Positions 14,894 to 24,200 are shown, numbered from the stretch's first letter. The stretch is DNA of 36,617 nt from CAYYMH01 sp964472785 (GCA_964472785.1 CAYYMH010000043.1:1-36617); one strand, 5' to 3'. The notes: generated by a model not told the origin, from the letters alone. Program-made: numbers and translations.

Positions 14894-15241
14894 TTATGAT
14901 TTCTCTTCTGTCAATTGTTCTAAAAGTTCAATGATCATCATTTCCCGGCGATCAACGTCCGCATCGACACCAGCTAATTTTTTCATCAATGTTAATACAT
15001 TTTTGATCTCTGGTCCTGAGCACACTTCGCGCATGACCAAAACGGCGTCTTTAATCATACCTGTGGTATCTTCCTTCAAATGTGCCATATTTTCCGCAAA
15101 ACCTTTTTCCAGCTCTTCGTCGGTGCAAACAAATTGTTTCTTCAACGTATCAAAAATTAATTTCTTTTCCTCATCTGTTATTTTTCCGTCTGCCAGGGCA
15201 GTAACATTCAATAGCGTCATAACCGCTGTTCTTACTTTCAA
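14894..15241 (-). CDS. TerB-like helical protein
   Basis: 115 residues, all helical. The segment LADGKITDEEKKLI matches the acidic signature of TerB-like domains (ADGxxxxEE), and the C-terminal half shows a second, weaker repeat (AGVDADVDRREMMII). TerB-like domains are linked to tellurite resistance and metal stress and may bind metal at the acidic loop. The start is a TTG at 15241, supported by GGAAGGAG seven bases before it. It is first in a two-gene operon with the ferritin-VIT transporter, which suggests a role in metal handling; that is inference. Confidence 0.72.
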   Translation of the reverse strand: MKVRTAVMTLLNVTALADGKITDEEKKLIFDTLKKQFVCTDEELEKGFAENMAHLKEDTTGMIKDAVLVMREVCSGPEIKNVLTLMKKLAGVDADVDRREMMIIELLEQLTEEKS

Positions 15242-15651
15242 CTGGTAACTCCTTCCTCGATTGATTTGTATTTATTATTCTGAAAAATTGATTTACAAAT
15301 GAAACTCGTTGAACGCGGTGAAGTTTCATTTTCCTGATATAACCTTGTATCGATTAAAAGTTACAAAGCCATGATGATAAAATCAAGCTCTTTTATAATT
15401 TTTCATCATTAGAACAAAATTTAATCATGAGAATGTTTTCCTTGCCTTCAAGGCACGAAGACGCGAAGTTAACAATCAAAAGCCGTATCCTTCCATTAAG
15501 TCTTTTATTTTATCAATCAATTCCGCCAAAGAGGGACTAAAATTGATCAAAATATTCTAAATATATTTATTGTTTTTTTTGGAGTTTTTGAGACTTGGAT
15601 GCAAATGGATTCCACGAATTGACGTTATTACAAATTTTAACTTGCTTTTAA
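15242..15651. other. Intergenic stretch between divergent genes
   Basis: No gene is seen. It contains a 10-bp inverted repeat, AAATGAAACT (15297-15306) and AGTTTCATTT (15322-15331), in the leader or promoter region of the TerB-like gene, and a CTTCAAGGCACGAAGACGCGAAG stretch (about 15446-15468) of the dispersed cgaagacacgaag kind. Promoters for the divergent operons must lie here but I cannot place them. Confidence 0.45.
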
Positions 15652-15708
15652 GTGATTATTTTAATATTATATTTGCACAATTCATTTTACAAACAAATGA
15701 TACCGTCT

Positions 15709-16815
15709 ATGAATGATGTAAAACGCATAATTATCACTGGCGGCGGAACTGGTGGACATGTTTATCCGGGAATCGCTATTGCCAATGAACTCAAAAAACT
15801 TGATCCCGGGATAGAGATTACCTTTGTCGGTGTCAAAAATCGCATTGAGTCTAAAATTGTTCCGCGCGAAGGTTACCCACTTAAAACGATTCATGTGGAA
15901 TATTTGAGCCGGAAGTTAAGCATCAAAACCGTGACCTTCTTCTTTTCGCTGATAACCGGAATCGTACAATCATTGTCGTTTTTGAAGAATTACCGCCCCA
16001 ATGCCGTTGTCGGAACCGGCGGCTATGTGAGTGGGCCTGTGGTTTATGCCGCTAATTTGCTCAAAATTCCCATGCTGATTCAAGAACAAAACAGTTATCC
16101 CGGAATAACCACACGCTTGCTGGCGCCCAAAGTGACGGAGATTCATTTAGCCTTTGAAGAAGCAGCAAGATATCTGGACAAAGTGAAAGACAAAAGCAAG
16201 TTTAAATTCACCGGTAATCCGGTACGACTGTCAGATCAAAAAGATGATCGAGAAACAGCATTAGCAAAATTCAAACTGAATCCCAAACGAAAGACACTAT
16301 TTCTGTTTGGTGGCAGTCAGGGTGCGTCAGCGTTAAATGTGGCGTTACTCGAAACGCTTCCGAATTTATCAGAAAACATACAGATCATTTGGCAAACCGG
16401 CGAACCGGATTATCAAATGATCAAAGACAAAACGGCTTCTCTTCCGCATCAAAAATATATTCGGCCATTCATTTACAACATGGCGGAAGCTTACAGCGCA
16501 GCGGATTTGGCATTCTGCCGGGCTGGCGCAATTACCATTGCCGAATTGGTGCAAATGGGCATCCCTTCGATTTTGGTTCCGTTGCCGCATGCCGCCGAAG
16601 CGCATCAGAAAAAGAATGCCAGTGTATTAGCTAAAGCGGGTGCTGCCGAGATGATCTTGCAGCAAAATTTAACCGCGGAATTGCTGAAAAATCGAATCGA
16701 GAACTTGATATTCGACGATGGTGAATTAACCCGAATGAAAAAGAATACTCAGCAATTCTACCATGAAAACGCTGCCGAAAAAATTGCTAAATGCGTTTTG
16801 GAAATAATGGAATAA
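15709..16815 (+). CDS. murG: MurG, lipid II-forming GlcNAc transferase
   Basis: 368 residues from the ATG at 15709, which gives the usual start MNDVKRIIITGGGTGGHVYPG; the frame is open further upstream (15652, 15697). MurG adds GlcNAc from UDP-GlcNAc to lipid I on the inner face of the membrane. The GGGTGGHVYPG loop (residues about 11-21), GTGGYVSGP, QEQNSYPG, LFGGSQGASALN, and the UDP-sugar site RAGAITIAELVQMGIPSILVPLPHAAEAHQKKNA are all family hallmarks. Only the glycosyltransferase at 16826 follows, 10 bp away; the rest of the mur/fts cluster is not here, which is unusual for murG. Confidence 0.95.
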   Translation: MNDVKRIIITGGGTGGHVYPGIAIANELKKLDPGIEITFVGVKNRIESKIVPREGYPLKTIHVEYLSRKLSIKTVTFFFSLITGIVQSLSFLKNYRPNAVVGTGGYVSGPVVYAANLLKIPMLIQEQNSYPGITTRLLAPKVTEIHLAFEEAARYLDKVKDKSKFKFTGNPVRLSDQKDDRETALAKFKLNPKRKTLFLFGGSQGASALNVALLETLPNLSENIQIIWQTGEPDYQMIKDKTASLPHQKYIRPFIYNMAEAYSAADLAFCRAGAITIAELVQMGIPSILVPLPHAAEAHQKKNASVLAKAGAAEMILQQNLTAELLKNRIENLIFDDGELTRMKKNTQQFYHENAAEKIAKCVLEIME

Positions 16816-16825
16816 CTACTTGGCG

Positions 16826-17503
16826 ATGACTTCAATTTGTGCGATAATACCTGCTTATCATGTTCAACATACGATTGGACAGGTGGTTTCCGGTGTGAGT
16901 CAATTTATTCCCCAAAAAGATATTGTCGTCATCGATGACGGCTCAAGTGACTCAACTGCCGACGCTGCCAAAAAAGCCGGGGCTCAGGTTTTGAGCAATC
17001 AGACAAATCAGGGAAAAGGCGCTGCGCTGAAATTGGGGTTCCGATATGCTCTGGAAAATAATTATCAGGCAGTGATCTGTCTGGACGGTGACATGCAGCA
17101 TCATCCGCATGACTTGGGGCTTTTTTTGACTTGTTACAAAAATTCGGAAGCAGACCTCATTTTGGGAAACCGAATTTCAGATTTATCGACCATGCCCTGG
17201 GATCGGCGGTTGAGCAACCAGTTGACTTCACTGATTATTTCTGTATTAACCGGTCAACGCATTCGTGACAGTCAATCCGGTTACCGGCTTATTAAGACTG
17301 AAGTGATCCAAAAGATTAATTTGACCACCAACAAATATCAAACCGAATCCGAACTACTGGTGAAAGCGCTGAAAAGGAATTTTAAAATCACTCATGTTCC
17401 CATACAAACAATTTACAACAATCAACCGAGTCATATTCACCGCTTGATTGACACCTGGCGTTTTGTCAAAATTGTCGTGTTAAGTCTGATGAATTTACGT
17501 TAA
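16826..17503 (+). CDS. GT2-family glycosyltransferase (polyprenyl-P-mannose synthase-like)
   Basis: 225 residues with a GT-A fold: CAIIPAYH, the nucleotide-binding VVIDDGSSDST, NQGKGAALKLGFRYAL, and the metal-binding CLDGDMQHHP. SDSQSGYR in the second half is typical of the dolichyl/polyprenyl-phosphate mannosyl- or glucosyltransferase branch. It has no C-terminal membrane segments, so it is a soluble or peripheral enzyme at the inner membrane. The ATG at 16826 is preferred over the TTG at 16820. It follows murG by 10 bp and is probably co-transcribed with it, consistent with a job in polyprenyl-linked envelope sugars. The donor and acceptor are not known. Confidence 0.85.
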   Translation: MTSICAIIPAYHVQHTIGQVVSGVSQFIPQKDIVVIDDGSSDSTADAAKKAGAQVLSNQTNQGKGAALKLGFRYALENNYQAVICLDGDMQHHPHDLGLFLTCYKNSEADLILGNRISDLSTMPWDRRLSNQLTSLIISVLTGQRIRDSQSGYRLIKTEVIQKINLTTNKYQTESELLVKALKRNFKITHVPIQTIYNNQPSHIHRLIDTWRFVKIVVLSLMNLR

Positions 17504-17587
17504 TGCTATGAGCTCAATAAAATTTTATGTCTTTTCTTCTGCATTCAAAAAATCTGCAATTTTTAATTTTAATAACAGGGAGGAATC

Positions 17588-19012
17588 ATGCCAGGAAAAT
17601 ACAAAATGCTGATCAATGGCAAATGGGTTGCTGGTTCCGAAACAATCGACGTCACCAATCCCTTTAATCAAAATCTGATAGCGACTATTCCCAGAGCCTC
17701 ACAACAGGATGTGGATGCGGCGATCCGTGCAGCGCAAGAAGCGTTTCCGGCTTTTTCTGAAATGCCGGCGCACAAACGCAGTCTTATTTTGGAAAACACC
17801 TCGAAGCTAATTCTGAAACACCGCGAAGAAATCGCCAATCTCATTGCTGCCGAATCGGGCAAAGCCTGGAAATTTGCCAACGGCGAAGTCGGTCGCGGTG
17901 CGGAAACCTTCAAATTCGCGGCTGAAGCAGCAAAGAATATTCACGGCGAAACCGTTCCCATGGATGCCAGTGCCAGCGGAGAATCGCGAATGGGATTTTA
18001 TATTCGGACGCCCATCGGCGTTGTCGGCGCGATCTCTCCGTTTAATTTTCCGTTAAATTTGGTGGCACACAAGGTGGCTCCCGCCATTGCTGCCGGGAAT
18101 ACCGTGGTTCTCAAACCTGCAACTTCAACACCGTTGACTGCTTTGCGAATGGCTGAACTAATGATGGAAGCCGGACTGCCTGATGGCGTTTTGAATATCG
18201 TCATGGGCAGCGGCTCAAAAGTCGGTGACTGGGTGGTTAAGGATCCCCGGATTTCCAAAATTTCATTCACCGGGAGTCCGCCGGTCGGAAAATATATTAT
18301 GTCCCGAGGCGGATTGAAAAAGTACACGATGGAATTGGGATCAAATTCCGCTGTTATCATTTGTGAGGATGCCAATTTGGACAAAGCAGTGCCGAGGTGT
18401 GTAGTCGGAAGCTTTGCTAACTCCGGTCAAATTTGTATTTCGGTTCAGCGCATCTACGTGCATCAGGATATTCTGGATAAATTCACCGAATTATTTATTG
18501 CAGAAACAAAAAAGCAAATCGTGGGTGATCAACTCAAAAAAGACACAGATGTTGGGCCCATGATTGATGAGCTGGAGGCAGAACGCGCTAAACAGTGGGT
18601 CACTGAGGCAGTCGAGCAGGGCGCGAAAATCCTTCACGGCGGTAAACGAAACGGTACCATGTTTGAACCCACCGTGCTGACTCAGATCAGCGAAGACATG
18701 AAAGTCATCAAAGATGAAGTTTTCGCACCAGTTGTGTCAATCATTCCCTACAGCAATTTTGATGAAGTGCTGGCAGCAGTGGATAACAGTAAATACGGAT
18801 TGCAAGCCGGAATTTACACCGGAAAAATCGACCGGGCGTTCAAGGCGATCAAGGAAATTAACGTCGGTGGCATGATTATCAATGATGTGCCCACTTTCCG
18901 GGTGGACCAAATGCCCTATGGCGGGAACAAAGAGAGCGGCATCGGCCGGGAAGGATTAAAATATGCGGTTGAAGAAATGACCAATATTCGCATGGTGTGT
19001 TTTAACTTATAA
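17588..19012 (+). CDS. NAD(P)-dependent aldehyde dehydrogenase
   Basis: 474 residues, full length for the family. The segment NFPLNLVAHKVAPAIAAGNTVVLKP carries the oxyanion Asn (N153) and the cofactor-binding Lys (K176); ISFTGSPPVG is the Rossmann turn, E249 (MELGSNS) the general base, and C283 (SFANSGQICIS) the nucleophile. The overall sequence is nearest, in my judgement, to the lactaldehyde, non-phosphorylating glyceraldehyde-3-phosphate and phosphonoacetaldehyde dehydrogenases, so the substrate remains open. AGGGAGGAATC directly before the ATG is a strong ribosome binding site. The gene is monocistronic, 85 bp after the glycosyltransferase and 386 bp before the dicarboxylate symporter gene. 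Confidence 0.9.
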   Translation: MPGKYKMLINGKWVAGSETIDVTNPFNQNLIATIPRASQQDVDAAIRAAQEAFPAFSEMPAHKRSLILENTSKLILKHREEIANLIAAESGKAWKFANGEVGRGAETFKFAAEAAKNIHGETVPMDASASGESRMGFYIRTPIGVVGAISPFNFPLNLVAHKVAPAIAAGNTVVLKPATSTPLTALRMAELMMEAGLPDGVLNIVMGSGSKVGDWVVKDPRISKISFTGSPPVGKYIMSRGGLKKYTMELGSNSAVIICEDANLDKAVPRCVVGSFANSGQICISVQRIYVHQDILDKFTELFIAETKKQIVGDQLKKDTDVGPMIDELEAERAKQWVTEAVEQGAKILHGGKRNGTMFEPTVLTQISEDMKVIKDEVFAPVVSIIPYSNFDEVLAAVDNSKYGLQAGIYTGKIDRAFKAIKEINVGGMIINDVPTFRVDQMPYGGNKESGIGREGLKYAVEEMTNIRMVCFNL

Positions 19013-19226
19013 TATGGATGACCAGTAGAAAATATCAGCGTTAAATAAAGGGATTTTTCGATTGTAGAGGCTGTTAATAATTATCGAATTGAATTGGAAT
19101 TATCAAAGACTTTTATTACAGCCTTTGCGGTCTGTCTAATCAGTAAAAAAACAAAATAACGATTAATCCAACTGGGCATTCATATTAATAATTTTGAGAA
19201 TGATTTAACGCACCGCGCGAGAATTG

Positions 19227-19278
19227 TGGAGTGCAGCAACTGTGTTGCTGCATGAAGTAACATAGTTACTTCACTCCA
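19227..19278. repeat. Three-way-junction (cloverleaf) palindrome
   Basis: A 52-base stretch in which almost every base pairs. The outer stem TGGAGT/ACTCCA (19227-19232 with 19273-19278) encloses hairpin 1, GCAGCAAC-TGT-GTTGCTGC (19233-19251), and hairpin 2, GAAGTAAC-ATA-GTTACTTC (19254-19272), with a 2-base joint. This suits a REP-like mobile sequence or a structured RNA. It sits in the 386-bp gap between the aldehyde dehydrogenase and symporter genes; nothing else clear is in that gap apart from a weak AGGCTGT/ACAGCCT pair at 19068-19124. Confidence 0.75.
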
Positions 19279-19398
19279 AAAATAAAATCGTAACTTACAC
19301 ATAGATAATCAAACAGTAACCATAATAGAAATATTTTCTTTAGAAACTTAGGTTGATTATGAATTGCAAATTGTAAACGAATCAGAGGCGGTTATTTT

Positions 19399-20643
19399 AT
19401 GAAGTTGAAAAAGCTGACGTTAACACACTATATTTTCATCGGAATCATTCTGGGGATCATCGCCGGAAGAATCTTTGGTGAAAGCATTTTACCGATTGCT
19501 GATCCGTTAGCCAATATTTTTCTCCGGCTGTTAAAAATGGCAATCATGCCGTTGATTATCACCTCAATTATCACCGGTGTTTTGAGTGTTGGCAGCGGAA
19601 AAGGACTGGGAAGCCTGGGCATTAAAACTTTTTTTTATTACATCATGAGCAGTTTTTTTGCCATTATGACTGGCTTGCTTTTGGTGAATATTTTTCGTCC
19701 CGGCGTCGGCGCCAATATCGAGTTGCAAAAATCACCTGACGAATTAGCGGCGGCAGAGCAGGGTATCGGTGAATTACTGTTTCGGATTATTCCTGAAAAT
19801 CCGTTCGAGGCAATCGCCACCGGGGATGTATTGCCGGTTATTTTCTTTTGCATCCTTTTTGGCGTATTTGTAAACCGGCTCAAAGACCCTTACCGATCTC
19901 ACATTTCAACATTCTTTCAGGGTGCATTTCAAGCGATGCTGAAGTTAACGCTGTTCGTGGTTTGGGCAGCGCCATTGGGTGTATTCGGGATCAACGCCAG
20001 GATTGTCGCTACCACCGGATTTGATGCATTTCGTTCACTGGGATTCTATTTTATGGTGGTTTTGCTGGGACTTTTTATTCACGCGTTCATCAATCTTCCC
20101 CTGCTTTTGCGTTTCATTGCGCGTGTCAATCCGTTCAAACATTACAAAGGCATGCCGCCCGCCTTGATGATGGCATTTTCAACCTGCTCGTCAATGGTCA
20201 CACTCCCGCTCACCATAAAAGCAACAATCGGTAACTCTCGTGTATCAAAAAAGGTAGCCAACTTCTTGCTCCCCATTGGCGCCACGGTCAACATGGACGG
20301 TACCGCACTTTACGAATGCGTGGCAACTATTTTTATCGCGCAAGTGTATGGCATCGAATTGAGCATCGCCCAGCAGGCGATGGTGGTGCTGACAGCGCTG
20401 CTGGCATCGATTGGTGCTGCCAGTGTCCCAATGGCGGGTTTGGTTATGATGTACATCATTTTGAATGCAGTGGGCTTGCCGCTGGAAGGATATCTGATCA
20501 TTTTAGCGGTGGATCGAATTCTGGATATGTTTCGAACCACCGTAAATGTACTGAGCGATTCCTGCGGCTCCGTGCTCGTCGCCCGGCTGGAGGGTGAATC
20601 TTTGGAAGGCATGGGAGAACCGGAAGAAGGGGAAGAAGATTGA
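19399..20643 (+). CDS. Dicarboxylate/amino-acid:cation symporter (DAACS family)
   Basis: 414 residues of the DctA/GltP family, which takes up dicarboxylates, glutamate or aspartate with protons or sodium through the inner membrane. Eight membrane segments and two re-entrant loops are expected. The signature AFSTCSSMVTLPLTI (first hairpin loop) and ATVNMDGTALYE (around residue 298) are intact, and so is the C-terminal ILDMFRTTVNVLSDS with the substrate-contacting region. The C-terminal tail is short and acidic. Substrate choice between C4-dicarboxylate and amino acid cannot be settled from the motifs. The ATG at 19399 gives the family start; the gene appears monocistronic. Confidence 0.92.
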   Translation: MKLKKLTLTHYIFIGIILGIIAGRIFGESILPIADPLANIFLRLLKMAIMPLIITSIITGVLSVGSGKGLGSLGIKTFFYYIMSSFFAIMTGLLLVNIFRPGVGANIELQKSPDELAAAEQGIGELLFRIIPENPFEAIATGDVLPVIFFCILFGVFVNRLKDPYRSHISTFFQGAFQAMLKLTLFVVWAAPLGVFGINARIVATTGFDAFRSLGFYFMVVLLGLFIHAFINLPLLLRFIARVNPFKHYKGMPPALMMAFSTCSSMVTLPLTIKATIGNSRVSKKVANFLLPIGATVNMDGTALYECVATIFIAQVYGIELSIAQQAMVVLTALLASIGAASVPMAGLVMMYIILNAVGLPLEGYLIILAVDRILDMFRTTVNVLSDSCGSVLVARLEGESLEGMGEPEEGEED

Positions 20644-21001
20644 CTTGGAGAGTAAAGGGCTGTATCAAAATCTTTTTTTAACCAAATAGACAACAAAATC
20701 GTCACAAAAACAAACGTAGCTATTCAGCCATAGAGACAAAGAGAAATCGGAGAAAAAATCAATAACATTTAGAGCACATATTTTTCTCATTTTTGTGAAT
20801 AAGGGTTTCGGATTAAATTTTAAAACCACATCATTAGAATAAAATCTACAAAATAATCATTGAAGTACTTCTGTGCTCTCTGTTTCTCTGTGGTATTTTT
20901 TGTTATCTGAATATTCACAAACAAACTATTAAATTTTAAACACTTCGTGAGCTTTGCGGACTTTGTGGTTTTAAGAAAATATTTTGAGATTAAAATTATC
21001 G
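20644..21001. other. Intergenic stretch with repeat remnants
   Basis: No gene is seen. GGGCTGTATCAAAATC at 20658-20673 matches one end of the MITE-like elements, so a solo end may lie here. CTGTGCTCTCTGTTTCTCTG (from 20871, followed by TGGT) and CTTTGCGGACTTTGTGG (20952-20968) belong to the ctttgtgtctttgtgg type of dispersed repeat that also flanks the GxxExxY gene at 29603. Confidence 0.5.
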
Positions 21002-21766
21002 ATGAATACAAACAAAGAAAATCCCATCAAAAAATCAACCATGCGCTGCAAACGCATTTTTGATCTCATCATTATTTTTCCAATCTTCATTGTCGCATTA
21101 CCAATTTTTTTGATTCTGATTTTGAAATATGCGATCAGCATGGTTTTTTTGCCCAAAGATCGTGGCCCCATCATCCACAAAGTTTTTCGGAGAACAAAAG
21201 GACGGCTTTTTCTCATTTACAAATTCCGGGTTTATCGTATCGATGAGTCAAAAAACAAAAATCTCCACAAAACGACACTTCTGAAAATTGAAAATTCGTT
21301 AACTGAAACCGATAAAAAGCGGTTTCGGGAAAATCAGCGTTACTGGTTTGAGGACAGGGGAAAAGAAAAGACGTTTTTCGGCGGGTTACTCAAAAAATTC
21401 TATTTGGATGAATTGCCGCAGATTGTCAATATTGTTAAAGGTGATATGACTTTTGTCGGACCGCGGCCGTTCGCACTTTACGACCCGCGTAATTTATACG
21501 ATGAAATTGGACATGTGTACTTGTACGGCAAAAAAACCTATTACCAATTTAAGGACGATCTCCCTGCCGGATTAACCGGTTTTTATCAATTGAACAAAGA
21601 CTATCGCGCCATTGAAGATTATCAGCGGTTTATGTTCGAGGGAATTGAATTGGATAAAAAATATCACGAAAAACTAAGCGGGACGAACTGCCTGCATGTC
21701 GTTCTGCTCGATTTATCCATTATGATAAAAACATTTGCAGTGATTATCCGGGGCGAAGGGATTTAA
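21002..21766 (+). CDS. Priming sugar transferase (WcaJ/PglC-type)
   Basis: 254 residues from the ATG at 21002. An N-terminal hydrophobic segment (about 19-45) anchors the protein and the rest is the bacterial sugar transferase domain: YKFRVYRID, the core KKFYLDELPQIVNIVKGD, then MTFVGPRP, and AGLTGFYQLN. Such enzymes transfer a sugar 1-phosphate from a nucleotide sugar to undecaprenyl phosphate and so start O-antigen, capsule or exopolysaccharide repeat units. It is a short form without the four extra N-terminal segments of WbaP/WcaJ. No other polysaccharide genes lie beside it, which is unusual. It is convergent with the symporter gene on the other strand, with only 9 bp between stop codons. 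Confidence 0.88.
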   Translation: MNTNKENPIKKSTMRCKRIFDLIIIFPIFIVALPIFLILILKYAISMVFLPKDRGPIIHKVFRRTKGRLFLIYKFRVYRIDESKNKNLHKTTLLKIENSLTETDKKRFRENQRYWFEDRGKEKTFFGGLLKKFYLDELPQIVNIVKGDMTFVGPRPFALYDPRNLYDEIGHVYLYGKKTYYQFKDDLPAGLTGFYQLNKDYRAIEDYQRFMFEGIELDKKYHEKLSGTNCLHVVLLDLSIMIKTFAVIIRGEGI

Positions 21767-21775
21767 TCCACATTA

Positions 21776-23701
21776 TTATTCCCCGCTGACAAATCCGTCG
21801 TCACGATCATCCCGCTGCAGTACTTTCAAATCTTTCAACATTCTGCCCATATCCCTGAACCCGCCAATCGAAAACCAGATCGCGACGATGATTGCCATCA
21901 CTAAATTGATTTTCAGATACAGAAACCAAAAGTCCATCCAAGCCCTGTCGGAAATTCCATGGAAATAGTAAAATATCGTCCCGGCTACAAATACAGCCGC
22001 CCAGGAGATAATCCAAATATAAGTCAAAATGTAGATAATTTTATCACCAGGCGTAAACTCTTTACCCATGCCTAAAACTTTCAGCCCCTTGACTGGCTTC
22101 TTGTCAACAACCCGGTGGTCGCCTTTGACTTCGTATTTTCCCCGATGCAATAATTTTTCCAGATTAAAATCTTCTTTTTTGCCTAACAATGATACCACCA
22201 CATAGATCAACATCGAGGTAACCATAGCAATGCCCCAAAACCACTGTCCGTTAATTAGAAAGTCTTCATAAATTTGATTCAACACAAACCCAGCCACAGA
22301 AATGGTAGCACCGGTTATCATGGCGCACCAGGCAGCGGCGGTTGTGCCTTTTTTCCAGTAAAGACCGCCGATAATCACAGCGCCCGATCCGCCGGCAAAG
22401 ATTGCACCGGTGACCGCCCAAAAAAGCATGATGAACTGGGTTTGCCGGAGATAGAGACTGAAAATAAAAATGAACAGCGCCACACCAATGATCGAAAGGC
22501 GGAGAATTCTCAAATGTTGTTTTTTGGAAAATGGTCTCTTACGAATCGGCATCAAAACATCCTGCACAAAAATGCTGCCCCAGGAATGAAGGTAGGTGTC
22601 GTGTGTGCTCACAAATGCAGCAAACATCACGGCTGCCAGCGCGCCCATCAATCCGCGGGGTAAAAAATGAGTGAGCACCAGCGGAACGGTCAACTGGCTT
22701 TTCAGTGCGTCTGTTTCCAGTCCGCTCAAAACAGTGTTCACACGCAATGATTGGACAAGAAAATCGCGATGGTGTATCACTGTGAATGCCACGATTGGAA
22801 TGAACAGCAGAAATAAAATCTGGGGGATACCGCGCCAATTGGTCAAAACCGCGCCCATTTTTGCCTCATGGGCAGTCTTTGCAGAACTGTTATAACCCTG
22901 TGTTCCCTGCCAGGAAAGCGTGGAATAAAATACGCCGATGACCCCGATGAGAAAGAACCAAAAGTTAAAATCCCGGGCTTGACTGGTTTTAAAAGGATTG
23001 ATCATCGAAGCGTTTTCTGGCGCGGTCTGCATTGCCTCGAAAATTTGTTCGTAAGAAAAAAGTCTGAAAAAAAAGATGATGATAATCACGAACACGATAC
23101 TCACAAAAAGTCCCTGCAGAAAATCGGTAATGATAACGGCAATCTGCCCACCGGAAAAAACAAAGTAAATCGAAACGGAAAGCAAAATCAACATGGTTAC
23201 CGCATAGGTTGAAATGTCTAATCCAAAAAAGGGAATGACATGTGGCAATCCGCAGAAATAGATAAAAAACCGGGCACCGACCGATGGAAAGATGCCGAAA
23301 TTGATCACTCCTGCGATGAATGCCAGCAAACCAGTAAAAATACGGAAATTTCGACTGTAACGGATCTCGAAGAACTGCGCCATGGTTAATGCCCGCGTTT
23401 CACGAAACCGGTAAATTACCCAGCCCGATACGGTAATGATTAACACGAACACGCCCATGGTGAAGCCCCACCAGCTCATGGCAAAACCTGCCTGGAAGTT
23501 CATTTCAAAATTGGCAATGACCGTGATCGCGCCCAGACCAGCGATTCCCTGCGCCACACTCACCATGTATCTGCCTGCTGTCCGTCCGGCGGACAGAAAA
23601 TCAGCGATGCTTTTCATGTGCCTTTTGCTGATAAATACACCAACCAGCATTAATCCAAAAATAAAAACCACAATCAGCCAGTCAATCCAGTGCATGTTCA
23701 A
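21776..23701 (-). CDS. Sodium:solute symporter (SSS family)
   Basis: 641 residues with about 13-14 membrane segments. DFLSAGRTAGRYMVSVAQGIAGLGAITVI is the typical first and second helix region of the SSS family, and AALAAVMFAAFVSTHDTYLHSWGSIFVQDVL covers the eighth helix with the serine/threonine residues of the second sodium site. The C-terminal extension of about 110 residues, with two more membrane segments, is a common variant. The substrate is unknown (sugar, proline, acetate and others occur in the family). The start is a TTG at 23701, since GGAGGAA lies seven bases upstream of it; the ATG at 23695 is the alternative. Confidence 0.88.
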   Translation of the reverse strand: MNMHWIDWLIVVFIFGLMLVGVFISKRHMKSIADFLSAGRTAGRYMVSVAQGIAGLGAITVIANFEMNFQAGFAMSWWGFTMGVFVLIITVSGWVIYRFRETRALTMAQFFEIRYSRNFRIFTGLLAFIAGVINFGIFPSVGARFFIYFCGLPHVIPFFGLDISTYAVTMLILLSVSIYFVFSGGQIAVIITDFLQGLFVSIVFVIIIIFFFRLFSYEQIFEAMQTAPENASMINPFKTSQARDFNFWFFLIGVIGVFYSTLSWQGTQGYNSSAKTAHEAKMGAVLTNWRGIPQILFLLFIPIVAFTVIHHRDFLVQSLRVNTVLSGLETDALKSQLTVPLVLTHFLPRGLMGALAAVMFAAFVSTHDTYLHSWGSIFVQDVLMPIRKRPFSKKQHLRILRLSIIGVALFIFIFSLYLRQTQFIMLFWAVTGAIFAGGSGAVIIGGLYWKKGTTAAAWCAMITGATISVAGFVLNQIYEDFLINGQWFWGIAMVTSMLIYVVVSLLGKKEDFNLEKLLHRGKYEVKGDHRVVDKKPVKGLKVLGMGKEFTPGDKIIYILTYIWIISWAAVFVAGTIFYYFHGISDRAWMDFWFLYLKINLVMAIIVAIWFSIGGFRDMGRMLKDLKVLQRDDRDDGFVSGE

Positions 23702-23727
23702 GCGTAAGTTCCTCCGCGTATGTTTAC

Positions 23728-23842
23728 AATTCCGGTTGAAATATATTAAATCTTAACAACGCAATTGGATTATTGTTTTTAATATTTCCACCGTAGGGGA
23801 TGCACATGTGCATCCTTTACAATCTGGAAAATTTATTTTATT
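23728..23842. repeat. Repeat Q, copy 1
   Basis: About 115 bp beginning AATTCCGGTTGAAATATATT, with the perfect 16-bp palindrome GATGCACATGTGCATC (23799-23814). Further copies lie at 24529-24623 and 24724-24797. It lies just upstream of the SSS symporter gene. Confidence 0.85.
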
Positions 23843-23848
23843 CTATTT

Positions 23849-23946
23849 ACCCTTGCGAAGGTTTTTGTAAATACAGTATATTGAAAATAATTTAGGAGTT
23901 GTCTCAATTTATAAATGATGGTGAAAAAAGTAACCTTCGCAAGGGT
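23849..23946. repeat. 98-bp element with perfect 15-bp inverted ends
   Basis: ACCCTTGCGAAGGTT (23849-23863) and AACCTTCGCAAGGGT (23932-23946) are exact inverted repeats enclosing 68 bp of AT-rich DNA without a gene. The right end also belongs to repeat P, which recurs at 24476-24529. Confidence 0.75.
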
Positions 23947-23978
23947 CTTCAAGTGTCTTGGTGGCAATTGATTTTCAA
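23925..23978. repeat. Repeat P, copy 1
   Basis: About 54 bp, from AAAAAAGTAACCTTCG to GGCAATTGATTTTCAA. It matches 24476-24529 with one visible mismatch (CAAGTGTC against CAAGTTTC). The two copies bracket the antitoxin-like gene. Confidence 0.85.
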
Positions 23979-24200
23979 ATTATCGAAACTAAAGATACGG
24001 ATTAAAAATTTTAGGGTCAATGGATTTTTTTTGGAGGAAGCAGGTAAAGATCGGAAATAATTTTATTCTAAAGCACAACTTTTATGAGTAATCGATTATA
24101 ACCAGGCAATATAAAAATTTAAAATAATTCTTGCTTTGTATTGCTGAAATATTTATTTTTAATTAATCAAATACATTCAATTTTAGATGGGCAAGGTAAC

